A stretch of 64,000 nucleotides of DNA, taken from an unicellular cyanobacterium SU3. Its GTDB lineage: Bacteria > Cyanobacteriota > Cyanobacteriia > Cyanobacteriales > Microcystaceae. Under the pieces are notes generated by a model. It was not told the DNA's origin. It worked only from the letters and a program-made list of their open reading frames with translations, and made no database searches. Positions 22,948 through 32,197 of this stretch are shown here, in pieces (within the stretch, counting starts at the first letter, position 1; every line of letters starts with the position of its first letter). Both the position numbers and the translations under genes were made by a program. Where the stretch lies: assembly GCA_002172675.1 (NCBI GenBank), contig NETF01000203.1, positions 1 through 64,000 of the forward strand, read 5' to 3'.

Positions 22948-22972
22948 TGGCTACGCCATTTTTATGATTGAA
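22948..22972 (+). promoter_or_regulatory. Composite hairpin-TGAA leader element (copy 12)
   Basis: Stem TGGC/GCCA with loop TAC. TGAA at 22969-22972 is 14 nt from the closing G at 22955. It lies 87 nt before the next start. Confidence 0.6.
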
Positions 22973-23045
22973 TAATGATTTTATCTCTACACAAATTAGT
23001 CATTCTCATACTTCGTAAAACTAAAAAAATTTGGAGTTTTTAATT

Positions 23046-23492
23046 ATGATCACTACCCTCAACGAAATTCTCTTTCCTATTGTTTTATTCATTAGCATTT
23101 TCTCTTTCTTAAATTGTTTATTTTATACAAACCAACCATCTAGAGAAATTGCTGAAGAAATTGAAAGAATCGATAATTTTACAACTGAAATCAAGGAAGC
23201 CTTTTCGACTCGGTTTGACCCCAAACCAGAAGTTACAGAACCCATCATTATTACTCAGGATAATCAGAGAAAGAAAGCTAGTAATAAGAGAATTCTCCCG
23301 CTAAATAATAGCATGAACTCTCAACCCCTCAGTCCTCTTAATCAACCGACAAAACCTGATTTTAGTGCTATGAAAGTTAAAGACCTGAAACAATATATCA
23401 AAGAGCATAATTTGCAAGAAACCATTAAGTCAAGTTGCGGAAAATCTGTTTCAAAATGTAGAAAATATGAGCTAATTCAAGCCTTAAGCTAA
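23046..23492 (+). CDS. Membrane-anchored protein with a SAP/Rho-N-like end, 148 aa
   Basis: Residues 5-28 form one membrane segment (LNEILFPIVLFISIFSFLNC). A disordered, charged linker of about 75 residues follows. The last 40 residues (MKVKDLKQYIKEHNLQETIK and KCRKYELIQALS) have the helix-turn-helix pattern of SAP or Rho-N domains, which bind nucleic acid. The product could tether DNA or RNA to the membrane. GGAG before ATG 23046 fixes the start. A composite hairpin element lies upstream. Confidence 0.65.
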   Translation: MITTLNEILFPIVLFISIFSFLNCLFYTNQPSREIAEEIERIDNFTTEIKEAFSTRFDPKPEVTEPIIITQDNQRKKASNKRILPLNNSMNSQPLSPLNQPTKPDFSAMKVKDLKQYIKEHNLQETIKSSCGKSVSKCRKYELIQALS

Positions 23493-23535
23493 GTTAAAAA
23501 AGTAGTCTATTTGAGCCTAATTTAATAGGCTACTC

Positions 23536-23605
23536 AACCTGTTAAGCAGTTGTACTTGAAAATCGCTGTAATACTGATGATATCAAGATTAGAACCTGTT
23601 AAGCA
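23536..23605. repeat. 13-bp direct repeats between genes
   Basis: AACCTGTTAAGCA occurs at 23536-23548 and 23593-23605, 57 bp apart. A related word (CCTGTTAAACAG) lies in the terminator at 23701. The function is unknown. The rest of 23493-23725 shows no gene. Confidence 0.5.
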
Positions 23606-23696
23606 AGTTTGAATTGAGTTGCAGGTAAAACTATAATCAATGTCCATTAGTTTCCTCATATTGTTAATTTAATTATTGACCAATTTGAAAGTTCTT

Positions 23697-23724
23697 AAAC
23701 CCTGTTAAACAGGGTTTTATTTTT
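23697..23724. terminator. Terminator between convergent genes
   Basis: AAACCCTG pairs with CAGGGTTT around TTAAA, followed by TATTTTTT on the + strand. It lies just beyond the end of the minus-strand gene string. Confidence 0.75.
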
Positions 23725-23725
23725 T

Positions 23726-23944
23726 CTAAGAAGGGATTTCATCTAGATCGATTTCTGTATCAGTTTCGGCTGTCTCATCGAATTCTTCCTCATCCTCATC
23801 AAAATCATTAAAATCTTCCTCATCAAACGAAGAATAAGACGGAATCAGATCATCAACATCGATTAATCCTTCACTTAAGCTTTCTTCGATATTTAAACCT
23901 TCCATTTGATTATAGCGATCACGATCTGATAAATCTTGTCTCAC
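23726..23944 (-). CDS. Small acidic protein, 72 aa
   Basis: Function not recognised. More than a third of residues are Asp or Glu, concentrated after residue 40 (FDEEDFNDFDEDEEEFDET), with few hydrophobics, so it is probably disordered. The last residues are DLDEIPS. It is the last gene of the minus-strand string, 41 nt after the giant polymerase-like gene, and AGGAG precedes the start. It could be a small acidic partner of that protein, as the omega or delta subunits are for polymerases, but this is only context. Confidence 0.55.
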   Translation of the reverse strand: MRQDLSDRDRYNQMEGLNIEESLSEGLIDVDDLIPSYSSFDEEDFNDFDEDEEEFDETAETDTEIDLDEIPS

Positions 23945-23985
23945 AATTGTTTCACTCCTAAAATTAATTGATTAAAGTTACGAAA

Positions 23986-26900
23986 TTAAGCTGACACTAA
24001 ATTATTTTGATATTGGTTAATTTTTTGGTAGTTAATAGCCTCTCGAACGGAATCAGAAGTCCAGTGTTTAACATCAGCTTCAGTCAAACCTGGACTATTT
24101 TCAGGTAAGTTACTTAACCATTTTTGTTTTTGTGTAGTAGGGTCAATCCCCATAAATCTTGCTTTCATTTTTACCCCACCTTGTTTGTCGGTAATGGTAA
24201 GGTAATGTCCATCATAATTAATATCAGATGTTTCACCAATATAACTTTGAGTGGATGAATTACCATTATTTTGCAGTTTAAGAATCTCTAGAGCAATGGG
24301 AGCTACTTTCTCGGTTCTTTGTTGTTGTTCCATAATACGTTTTATGTCAAATTGAGGGTCAGAAGGAATTTCATTAAGAGGGGTAAAAGGAATTTCTTTG
24401 TTTTTTTCTAAATCTAATATAACATTAAATTTTTGAGTTGTATTAATCTCTAATTTGTTATTAGATTGATTTAAGTTTTTATCAAAAGATTTAGTTTCTT
24501 TTTCTTGAACTGACTCAAGACCTTTTTCGGCTAAAGTCTTTACATCAGACATTCTTTGAACATTATTGTCTTTTTGCTCATCATTAAAATTAATTAGTCG
24601 CCCATTAGCTATTTCATTTATTTGTGACCAAAGAAGATTTTGAGTATTCGAGTCTTGTTTAAGTTGGTCGATAACAGATTGAGAAGTAACGATAGTTATT
24701 TGAGCTTTAGGATTGAGTTCAATGGCTTTACTTATACTATTAAGAATAGCCTTAAGTTCCATATCTTTCTCATTTGTATTCTTTTGACCCCCATAATTTT
24801 CTTCAAGTGCTTTCTCTCCTTCATAAATCGAATATCCCCATCCTCCATTATTTTGCTCAATAATTCCCTTACAGTAAACCCTTAATTGTGTTGGCTGCAA
24901 TGTTTCTGTTATCTTCTGTTTATTATGATCATTACTTAAATTAGTCTCTGAGACTTCATTAATTTTCTCCTCAACTTTTGGCTTAATAATAGGTTTAACT
25001 TTTTGTGAGGAAGTTGGTGTTTTTGCTTCAGTATTGGAATTATTCTGATTAAGTTTTAAGGGATTGTCTAAATTATTTTCTTGAGGAGTCTGAGAAGTTT
25101 GAGTCTGAGACTCTAAAGACTTTTTCTGTTGTTCAAGAATTTTCTGATAATTTTTATTTATAATATCTTCAGTTATATCCTCACCAGTATCAAAACTATA
25201 AACTTTACCATCTTTATAATCTCCCAAGGGAGTCATATTTAAACCCCAAAGTTTTTCTTCATTATTTTTGTGATATCTCTTTTTAAGACTATATAATTCT
25301 TGGGGGCTATGTTTTTCTTTTTCTGCCCATTCCTGTCTAAACTGGGGATCTCCAATCATTTTATCGGTGATTTGGTATTGCTTCCCTACTAAAAACACCA
25401 CTTGTTTGTCAGGGTTTTCCTTGTTACCAGAGTAGGCGATCGCTAAATCTCCTTCTTTAAAATTATAAATTTTATGAGGCTCAAAAGGTCTTGTCGTATG
25501 AACTCGATCATGACCACGCATGGCATCAATAGTAGTATTAACTGGTAATTTATTGTCTTCTGCGTGTAACAATAAATCATAGTTCATGGCGACAGGTTTT
25601 CCTGGGATAGAAATAGATGGAGTTTGAGTATTGGTTTTCTTATTATTACTAGAAGAATTATAGTTAGTTTTTGGTTTTGGTTTAATATTATTTTTATCTA
25701 AGGTTTGAGAATTATTAGTATCTACTTGATTATCATATTCATCTTCAGGTAAAGGTACATCGTTGGGATCAAAATCAGTATTATGATCGCCTTCTAGTTC
25801 TTCTATTGAAGGAATGTACTCATCTTCATCTTCATCTGCTGGTTCAAGATTCTCGTTTGGTATTGGAGGGACTTGAATACCAGATGAAGATAACATCGCA
25901 TCAAAAGCTTCCTGTTGTTGTTCAGTCAGTTGTACAGATTTAGAATTAGATTCATTAGATGAATTATCAGATTCAGATTCAATTAACCACGGTGGGGAAT
26001 CTGATAATGTTGATGATGTTTGTAGATTAGAATTTAGATTTGTGTTACTATTTTCCTCTACTTCAAATGGTAATTGTTCTGGCATTTCTTCAATTTCTAT
26101 TAATTTAGCTTCATATTCTTCGGAGGATAAAGGTTTTCCCCATTTTTGATGAATTTGTTCATCGCTCCATTTATTTAAAGCATTTTTATTAACCTCAAAA
26201 ACGACTAATCCTAAATCATATTCTCTCCCGACTTCTTCTGAATTACTAATGATTTTATAGTCAAGTTTCATGTCTTTGGTGAAAGCTTCTTCAAATTGTT
26301 TCTGTTTATGATAAGCAACAGCAATCTTGGCAGTCTCACCCTCAATCGTCCAAAAAAGCTTTTGTTGTGTTTTCATTGGTTTTTCTTCTTTTAAAATCTT
26401 TTTTTCTGTTAAGTGAAAATCAGTATAGGTAATAGTCTGAGGGTCAATATTTAAAGTAACTGTACTTTGGTAATAGTCTCTGTTTAGGTTAGTTATCACA
26501 CTTTTTCCTACTGTTAAATTATGTTGTTGAAGAATTTTCTGAGAGTTTTTATCTTTAATAACCCCTAATAGTTTCCCATCTAATTTCACCGCAGGAACAG
26601 TTTTGTTGCGTCCTTTAGGGACAGCAGATGTAATTTCTAAATTGGCTGTAGTATTCTCAAAAGTAGTAGTAGAATAATCATGATTGGCTAGTTCGCCAAT
26701 TGTGATCACTTCCCCAGTGCTTAAAGTAGCTTTCGCTGTTTTTTCTATATCCCCTTCTCTATTAATAGTGGCTTTCGCAATGCTAAAAATAGGCAATTGT
26801 GGTTCATCTTCAGGAAGATAACCGAGTCGGTTGTGAGTAATTTCTCCATTTTCCTGTTTTCCTCTAACATAAATAGCTCGCTTACCAAACTGAGGCGATC

Positions 26901-29784
26901 GCTGATTATCTTCTACTTTAATAACAATAGGAACAACACTATTTTTAGGTAATATTCCCGTTTGTGAATAAGCTGAATTTACACCAGCTACTTTTACTTG
27001 ATTAAATTGTAAAGTATCTAATTGTTGATTAATTTCGTCCCCAAAGATAGCAAAGGCTACTACTGCTTTATTAAACCTTTGTTTATTATCTAATTGTCCT
27101 TGTTCGTTTCTAATTTTAGTTTGACGACGATGAGTGACTTCCCATAAGGCCGCAGCCTTACGTTGTCTTTCTTCATCAGATATGTCACCATAAGTTTTTT
27201 CAACAAATTCACGAACTTGTCCAAAAGCAGCCTTGACTTGGTTAGGAGTGACCCCAGGATTAATTGTTACTGAACCAGTAATACTTTTAGAAATAGTTTT
27301 ATTTTGCTCAAATTCAATCAAATTATTATTTCTTTCAGATACTTTAGATACATAGCCAATGCGTTTAAATAAAGGTTTCCCTTGTTTATTCTTTTTCCCT
27401 GGTACTTCAGCAAACGCCACATATTTCAAGTCAGGATGAGAAAAACTACTCTCATTTTTACGAAAATAAATCTTAGCATTTTCTAAACTATAAACTTGAG
27501 GGTGAGTAGTATCTAAAGTATGAATAATCTCAACTTCAGAGCCATCTTCAGTCTTAATATTTAATCTCGGGCCTGGGGCTTCACTATATTCATCTTTAAG
27601 ACGAAAGGCATAACTATTAAGTTGGTTATATTGAGATTTAACTTCCTCTGCCCATTTTATATCTTCTTTCGATACCTGTACTCCATTAAATAATTTTTCA
27701 AACTGATGAGTTTGTCGAGCTTCGAGAGTATTTTCTTCCCAGGATTCATTAACTTCAGCTATCATTAAATCAACAGGAGAGTAACTATTACTCAACATAA
27801 CTTTCTTTCGATAAACCTCTAAATCTTTATATTCTTTTAACCAGCCAACATCTCGATACCCCATTAATTTATCGTTGGCTGATAGCACATCAGCGTCAGG
27901 TCGATTGGCTGATTTTGGCCCGTCTACCGCTATCTGTAATTGAGGGGCTAATTCATCAACTCTTGAATGTAAAAATGATTTGATTATCTTCATTTTTTCT
28001 TCATTTGACTGATTAGAATTAGCTAAAGACGCTAATTCATTTACTAATTGTTCTCGTCCTTTTAAAGATTCAGGTAAAACATCTTTACCAGTTTCTTTAT
28101 CTTTTTTCCACAAACCACTCATGTGGTCACTAAAATCATTAATATATTCTTCTACTTTTTCTTGAGGTAAATTCTCAAACTCCATTTCTAAAGCGACGGC
28201 TTTCATCACTTTAATGGCAATGATGCCAATTTGATTATCTTTAGCAGAAAGGGCTATGGATTCAAAGCCTCCTTCGTAAGGTCTTTTAAGCAGTTTTTCA
28301 ATGTCTTTATAACGGTTTTCTTCTTTATGTTTCTCTTTAACTTCTGCTGCTAAATTAGGATACTTTTCTGCTAATTCATAAGCGACGCGATCGCCGTCGA
28401 AATCCCCCTGAAGATAATCGGCAGCCGTTTTAGCATTCATGTACACGGTTCCTTTGAGATGTTTGACATCATCAAGGTGTCGGTTGGTTAGGGTAATAAC
28501 CCCGTTGGAATTGACAAGAGGCGATCGCGTAACAATCACTTCAGCCCCATCCGGTAACTTCGGGTCACAAAATTCATGTTCTTTTAGGGCATAGTGGGGT
28601 TGCAATAAAGCCCCTTGGAATTTAACAAATCTTCCTGTGGCTAATTCTTTATATCGATTTTGTAAGTGACGATTTAAAACATCAATTATCTTGGGATGGT
28701 CTAATAATTGCCGATGATGAGCAATATCATTTTTGAGCAGTTTATAAATAGCATCATCATTCTGTTCTTCAACTACATTCATTACTGCATCTAAATCCGA
28801 AGTTAAATTTTCTTCATCAGATTCATCATTCATGGCTAATTGATCTAATACTCGATATGAATCAAGTTCATCAGCTAATAAATCCTCTTCACTAATTCCT
28901 AATTCATCCAATACACGATACTTATATCGTTCTTCGGTACTCTGAATAAAATCTTGAGCAATGGCCAAAGGATCGGATGCGATTTTCTCTAATTTTTTTA
29001 GTTCTTTTTTGACCCGTGGGACGATATCTAGTGCAATGCCTTTCGGATAATTAACTAATACTTGGGGGCCTAAACTATGGGTTCCAGAGTAAGCACTAGA
29101 TTTTACTCCCAACCCTACGGTCAGATTATATCCCCCTGGCTTAATCTTTTGGTCTTCTTCTGTTTTACGCCCTTTAAAAGCAGAAGTGGCTAAGATTAAA
29201 TCATAGCCGGTACCTACTTGGCTTAAGTCCATCGGGGAAACCGTACCTTTGGCAATACGGGCCACAGGACTATCTTGTTGAACTTTAATGCCTAATCTAA
29301 ACTGGAACGGGGTATTTTCTTCCCCTTGTACCTGTTGATGCAGATTATTATCAATTCGGCAATAACAATCACCTACTAAGGTTTTGGCATACTCAGGATC
29401 TAAATCAGCGTTGTTTTCCCCTGTTTCGTCATCAATAACCAAAACTCGAATATTCTCAACTTCGGTGAATTGTTGACAGGGGGTAAAGGGCAAAGAACCA
29501 TAAGCCGCCCCATCTGATGCGGTGGGAAATAGTTGATCTCTTACTGTGTCATCATCGGCAAAATAAAACTTTTTCCCGTTAGCAAATTGTAGGGATTTAT
29601 CCTCAAACCTTTGTAGTTCTTCTTCTGTTGTTTTATCTCCTTCATAAACCGTCCCCAAAGTAAAGGTTGTCCCTCGAAATAAATATTCAGCTACTGTGTT
29701 TTTAAAAGTTTCTTGAATATCTAGGTTTTGCCCTGTTTTGGTATCAAAATGCTGGACTTCTATCCCTTGTGATTTATAAGCCAT
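23986..29784 (-). CDS. Giant putative single-chain RNA polymerase (double-psi beta-barrel type), 1,932 aa
   Basis: Residues about 155-210 read PFQFRLG, then RIAKGTVSP and TSAFKGRK, the Q-x-R...KG...S-x-x-K pattern of the beta-like barrel in QDE-1/RdRp-type polymerases. Residues 384-470 read GRFVKFQGALLQPHYAL, then VIVTRSPL and DYLQGDFDGDRVAYEL, matching the beta-prime-like barrel with its metal-binding D-F-D-G-D at 461-465 (codons 28390-28404). KDNQIGIIAIKVMKAV at 515-530 resembles the following conserved helix block. Residues about 1,633-1,740 look like an RNase H fold with lost acidic residues. The linkers are acidic and Asn/Ser-rich. ATG 29784 follows AGGAGTG; a TTG seven codons upstream is less likely. 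Confidence 0.7.
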   Translation of the reverse strand: MAYKSQGIEVQHFDTKTGQNLDIQETFKNTVAEYLFRGTTFTLGTVYEGDKTTEEELQRFEDKSLQFANGKKFYFADDDTVRDQLFPTASDGAAYGSLPFTPCQQFTEVENIRVLVIDDETGENNADLDPEYAKTLVGDCYCRIDNNLHQQVQGEENTPFQFRLGIKVQQDSPVARIAKGTVSPMDLSQVGTGYDLILATSAFKGRKTEEDQKIKPGGYNLTVGLGVKSSAYSGTHSLGPQVLVNYPKGIALDIVPRVKKELKKLEKIASDPLAIAQDFIQSTEERYKYRVLDELGISEEDLLADELDSYRVLDQLAMNDESDEENLTSDLDAVMNVVEEQNDDAIYKLLKNDIAHHRQLLDHPKIIDVLNRHLQNRYKELATGRFVKFQGALLQPHYALKEHEFCDPKLPDGAEVIVTRSPLVNSNGVITLTNRHLDDVKHLKGTVYMNAKTAADYLQGDFDGDRVAYELAEKYPNLAAEVKEKHKEENRYKDIEKLLKRPYEGGFESIALSAKDNQIGIIAIKVMKAVALEMEFENLPQEKVEEYINDFSDHMSGLWKKDKETGKDVLPESLKGREQLVNELASLANSNQSNEEKMKIIKSFLHSRVDELAPQLQIAVDGPKSANRPDADVLSANDKLMGYRDVGWLKEYKDLEVYRKKVMLSNSYSPVDLMIAEVNESWEENTLEARQTHQFEKLFNGVQVSKEDIKWAEEVKSQYNQLNSYAFRLKDEYSEAPGPRLNIKTEDGSEVEIIHTLDTTHPQVYSLENAKIYFRKNESSFSHPDLKYVAFAEVPGKKNKQGKPLFKRIGYVSKVSERNNNLIEFEQNKTISKSITGSVTINPGVTPNQVKAAFGQVREFVEKTYGDISDEERQRKAAALWEVTHRRQTKIRNEQGQLDNKQRFNKAVVAFAIFGDEINQQLDTLQFNQVKVAGVNSAYSQTGILPKNSVVPIVIKVEDNQRSPQFGKRAIYVRGKQENGEITHNRLGYLPEDEPQLPIFSIAKATINREGDIEKTAKATLSTGEVITIGELANHDYSTTTFENTTANLEITSAVPKGRNKTVPAVKLDGKLLGVIKDKNSQKILQQHNLTVGKSVITNLNRDYYQSTVTLNIDPQTITYTDFHLTEKKILKEEKPMKTQQKLFWTIEGETAKIAVAYHKQKQFEEAFTKDMKLDYKIISNSEEVGREYDLGLVVFEVNKNALNKWSDEQIHQKWGKPLSSEEYEAKLIEIEEMPEQLPFEVEENSNTNLNSNLQTSSTLSDSPPWLIESESDNSSNESNSKSVQLTEQQQEAFDAMLSSSGIQVPPIPNENLEPADEDEDEYIPSIEELEGDHNTDFDPNDVPLPEDEYDNQVDTNNSQTLDKNNIKPKPKTNYNSSSNNKKTNTQTPSISIPGKPVAMNYDLLLHAEDNKLPVNTTIDAMRGHDRVHTTRPFEPHKIYNFKEGDLAIAYSGNKENPDKQVVFLVGKQYQITDKMIGDPQFRQEWAEKEKHSPQELYSLKKRYHKNNEEKLWGLNMTPLGDYKDGKVYSFDTGEDITEDIINKNYQKILEQQKKSLESQTQTSQTPQENNLDNPLKLNQNNSNTEAKTPTSSQKVKPIIKPKVEEKINEVSETNLSNDHNKQKITETLQPTQLRVYCKGIIEQNNGGWGYSIYEGEKALEENYGGQKNTNEKDMELKAILNSISKAIELNPKAQITIVTSQSVIDQLKQDSNTQNLLWSQINEIANGRLINFNDEQKDNNVQRMSDVKTLAEKGLESVQEKETKSFDKNLNQSNNKLEINTTQKFNVILDLEKNKEIPFTPLNEIPSDPQFDIKRIMEQQQRTEKVAPIALEILKLQNNGNSSTQSYIGETSDINYDGHYLTITDKQGGVKMKARFMGIDPTTQKQKWLSNLPENSPGLTEADVKHWTSDSVREAINYQKINQYQNNLVSA

Positions 29785-29823
29785 TTTAATTTTCACTCCT
29801 TTCAAAAAATTAACTTATTCGAG

Positions 29824-30042
29824 TTAAAAAGACTTTGATTTTTGTTGATACCAATTCCACAATCCTCCAATGAGCATAAGAATGCTTCCTCCCCAAAAAA
29901 CTAAGATGGCTTTTTCATTTATTATTGATGGGGGAATGGCTGACAGGATAAGTCCTAGAAGGCTAACAATGACAAATCCTAAACCGATTAAACTTATTTT
30001 GTTAGCTAGAGTTAGTTTTTTGGCGAAACTTCTACTTTTCAT
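29824..30042 (-). CDS. Small membrane protein, 72 aa
   Basis: Two membrane segments (ISLIGLGFVIVSLLGLILSA and AILVFWGGSILMLIGGLW) are joined by a short loop, with a basic N-terminus and a basic C-terminal tail, so both ends probably lie in the cytoplasm. ATG 30042 follows AAAGG; an ATG nine codons upstream lies inside the helicase gene. It sits between the DECH helicase and the giant polymerase-like gene. Its role is unknown. The frame has the same orientation and tight spacing as the operon. Confidence 0.6.
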   Translation of the reverse strand: MKSRSFAKKLTLANKISLIGLGFVIVSLLGLILSAIPPSIINEKAILVFWGGSILMLIGGLWNWYQQKSKSF

Positions 30043-30052
30043 AGTTTGACCT

Positions 30053-31612
30053 TTAAAATTCCCATTCATTTTGTTTTATCCAATCCATAGAAAGATTACA
30101 TTGAGTAGCGATAACTTTTAAATATTGTTGATAAGCTAATTTTTGTTCAGGGGTAGGATTATCTCCAAAAATAGCCCCTTTACGCCACTGCGGTTGAGGG
30201 TGTTGACCATAGCGCATTTTATAGGTGCGATCGCACCAATTGAAAGATTTTTGCTGTTGATAAGCCTCCCTTAATAAATCATGATAAAAAGTAATTTTAT
30301 CTCGTTGGGATTTAGGTATTGTTAATCCCATTGAAGAAAAAACAGACTTACTTACTTCTTTTTCAGGTAAAGGAAATTCATGTTGACAATGAGAGCAAAC
30401 TCTTAAACTAGCAGGAACCATTGCTAAACAATTGTCACAAGTTTTTCTAGGACTATAAGTTTTTGAAGGTCGTTTCTCACTCTCAAAAATAGCAAAATCT
30501 TCTTCGGTTAAATCTTCTAAAAAACCAAACTCTTCCCCGTCAATCAAGCCCACTGCATCTAGCACAAGACAGTTTATTTTATTAGGCCAGGGTCTGGCTC
30601 CTCTCCCTATCTGTTGATAATATTTAGAACGAGAAGTTGTTAATCTAAATAGAATAATTGCTGCTACTTTTTTTACATTAAAGCCTTCGCTTAAGGCTTC
30701 ACAAGAGACTAAAATTAAAATTTCTTCTAATTCTAATTGCTGATATTTTTTTCTCCTTTCTTTTAAACTCATCGTGCCATCAACCGCAGCAGCTGGTATT
30801 CCAGCTTGATTAAATCGAGAGGCGATCGCATGAGCGTGTTCAATGTCTACAGCAAAGACAATGGTAGGTCGTCCTGAGGCCAAGCGAACCCATTCACCTA
30901 TAACTTTATCGATGTATTCGGGTGTATTAACTTGTGCCTTTTGCCCAAGCTTTTCATATTCCCCATTTTTCTCAATTTTTAAGTTGTTTCGAGAGATTTT
31001 ATTAATGGTGAAGTAAACAAAAGGACAGAGAAATCCTTGAGCCATTAGCACACTAGGTAAAGGAGCGACATGGCTAGTCTGATAATAATCAGCTAAACTC
31101 TCGTATTTAGACCGTCTCCAGGGAGTAGCCGTTAATCCGATAACTTTGAACGGGGGGGGGTCTGGTAATGGTGGACAAAAAAATTGAGCGATCGTAAACC
31201 AGTTAGTAATGTGACACTCATCAAAAATAACTTGGTCAAAAAGATTCGGCAGTTTTTCTAACTCAGATGAAGACCAATAGGCTAAGGTTTGCAGAGAGAC
31301 TACATGAACGGGTTCACTAAGGTCTACTCGATTGCCACTACTAATAGAGCTAACAGGTAAGTCAATCTGAGCAAATTCATCTGCAGCTTGAGTTAATAAA
31401 GTATTACGGTGGGTAAAGAAAAGAGTTTTTTTTCCTTGGTTTAAGGCTCGTTTGATGACATTGGCTGCCATAAAAGTCTTTCCTGTTCCCGTCCCCGCAA
31501 TGATTAATTGACGGGGACTATTGGAGTTGGCTACCGCTTCAACAATATCTTTCTGGTATGGTCTTAATTGGAGGGGTTTAGGGGAGCTTGTACTGGGATT
31601 AAGAACCTGCAT
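30053..31612 (-). CDS. SF2 DECH-box helicase with zinc ribbon, 519 aa
   Basis: Residues 20-340 hold the SF2 core: LRPYQKDIVEA (Q-like), GTGTGKTF near 42-49 (motif I), VIFDECHITNW near 128-138 (motif II, DECH), LTATPW (motif III), and SEGFNVK with QQIGRGARPW (motifs V and VI). This is the RAD25/SSL2-like type that remodels DNA during transcription or repair. Near residue 390 two pairs of Cys (CDNC and CSHC) form a zinc ribbon. The C-terminal 100 residues are unique. Sharing an operon with a polymerase-like protein suggests a joint role. Confidence 0.88.
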   Translation of the reverse strand: MQVLNPSTSSPKPLQLRPYQKDIVEAVANSNSPRQLIIAGTGTGKTFMAANVIKRALNQGKKTLFFTHRNTLLTQAADEFAQIDLPVSSISSGNRVDLSEPVHVVSLQTLAYWSSSELEKLPNLFDQVIFDECHITNWFTIAQFFCPPLPDPPPFKVIGLTATPWRRSKYESLADYYQTSHVAPLPSVLMAQGFLCPFVYFTINKISRNNLKIEKNGEYEKLGQKAQVNTPEYIDKVIGEWVRLASGRPTIVFAVDIEHAHAIASRFNQAGIPAAAVDGTMSLKERRKKYQQLELEEILILVSCEALSEGFNVKKVAAIILFRLTTSRSKYYQQIGRGARPWPNKINCLVLDAVGLIDGEEFGFLEDLTEEDFAIFESEKRPSKTYSPRKTCDNCLAMVPASLRVCSHCQHEFPLPEKEVSKSVFSSMGLTIPKSQRDKITFYHDLLREAYQQQKSFNWCDRTYKMRYGQHPQPQWRKGAIFGDNPTPEQKLAYQQYLKVIATQCNLSMDWIKQNEWEF

Positions 31613-32133
31613 GGGCCTCTATAAGAAGGGATTACCAGAGTGCTATTACTTGAAAGATTGGGAAGGTCTTTAGGCTGTACCTCTTCTGCTTGAGTAGGAA
31701 CGTCGATTATTGGAGTTTGGTTGCTATAGGTTGCGTGGAAATAAAAGATATTATCGGCATCATACCAACCAAATTTTGAAACCGGTTGTCCCACACAACC
31801 ATTCCCTTTAAATGCGGCATAATACCTATCTGTCTTGAACCTTTCACTACTGCGAATTTGGGAGCCTAGATGATGTAAAAAGCCTACTTCTGGTTTTTCT
31901 TCAGCATAAACATAAAGAGGTTTAAAAGAACGGACACATCTTTTATCTTTCGTATTGACGATGGGCTGATCTGGCCATTTATAACTATGTGCTTTTAAGG
32001 CTGATTCTGAGACACAATACTCATAAGTAACTTTCCAAAGTTTCATTTGAGATTGAGCAACAGAAGAGGCAGTTAAGAAAGGGGCAACTAAAAGACTACT
32101 AGCTACTAAACAAGAAACAGAGGTTTTTAGCAT
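31564..32133 (-). CDS. Secreted hypothetical protein, 189 aa
   Basis: A clear signal peptide (MLKTSVSCLVASSLLVAPFL, cleavage probably after ASSVAQS) is followed by a domain with several Cys residues and many Tyr/Trp, so a disulfide-bonded periplasmic or cell-surface protein is likely. Function not recognised. Its 3' end overlaps the helicase gene by 49 bases in another frame. That is large, but both frames look genuine because the helicase N-terminus and this C-terminus each continue without breaks. Confidence 0.6.
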   Translation of the reverse strand: MLKTSVSCLVASSLLVAPFLTASSVAQSQMKLWKVTYEYCVSESALKAHSYKWPDQPIVNTKDKRCVRSFKPLYVYAEEKPEVGFLHHLGSQIRSSERFKTDRYYAAFKGNGCVGQPVSKFGWYDADNIFYFHATYSNQTPIIDVPTQAEEVQPKDLPNLSSNSTLVIPSYRGPCRFLIPVQAPLNPSN

Positions 32134-32197
32134 AGTTTTTTTATAGTAAACTTGATTAAATCTTAAGTTAGCACAAGTTAAGTTAACAGAAGTTAAG

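Noticed and set aside
23536-23605. Direct repeats as a CRISPR array
   Set aside because: Only two 13-bp copies are present, without regular spacers or cas genes.
23726-23944. The acidic 72-aa protein as an SSB-tail mimic (ends DLDEIPS)
   Set aside because: The final Phe is absent and the protein has no folded part; the similarity may be only compositional.
31564-31612. The 49-bp overlap between the secreted protein and the helicase as a frameshift or misassembly
   Set aside because: Both proteins are complete: the helicase starts at a normal ATG before its Q-motif, and the secreted protein ends at a stop with no domain cut.
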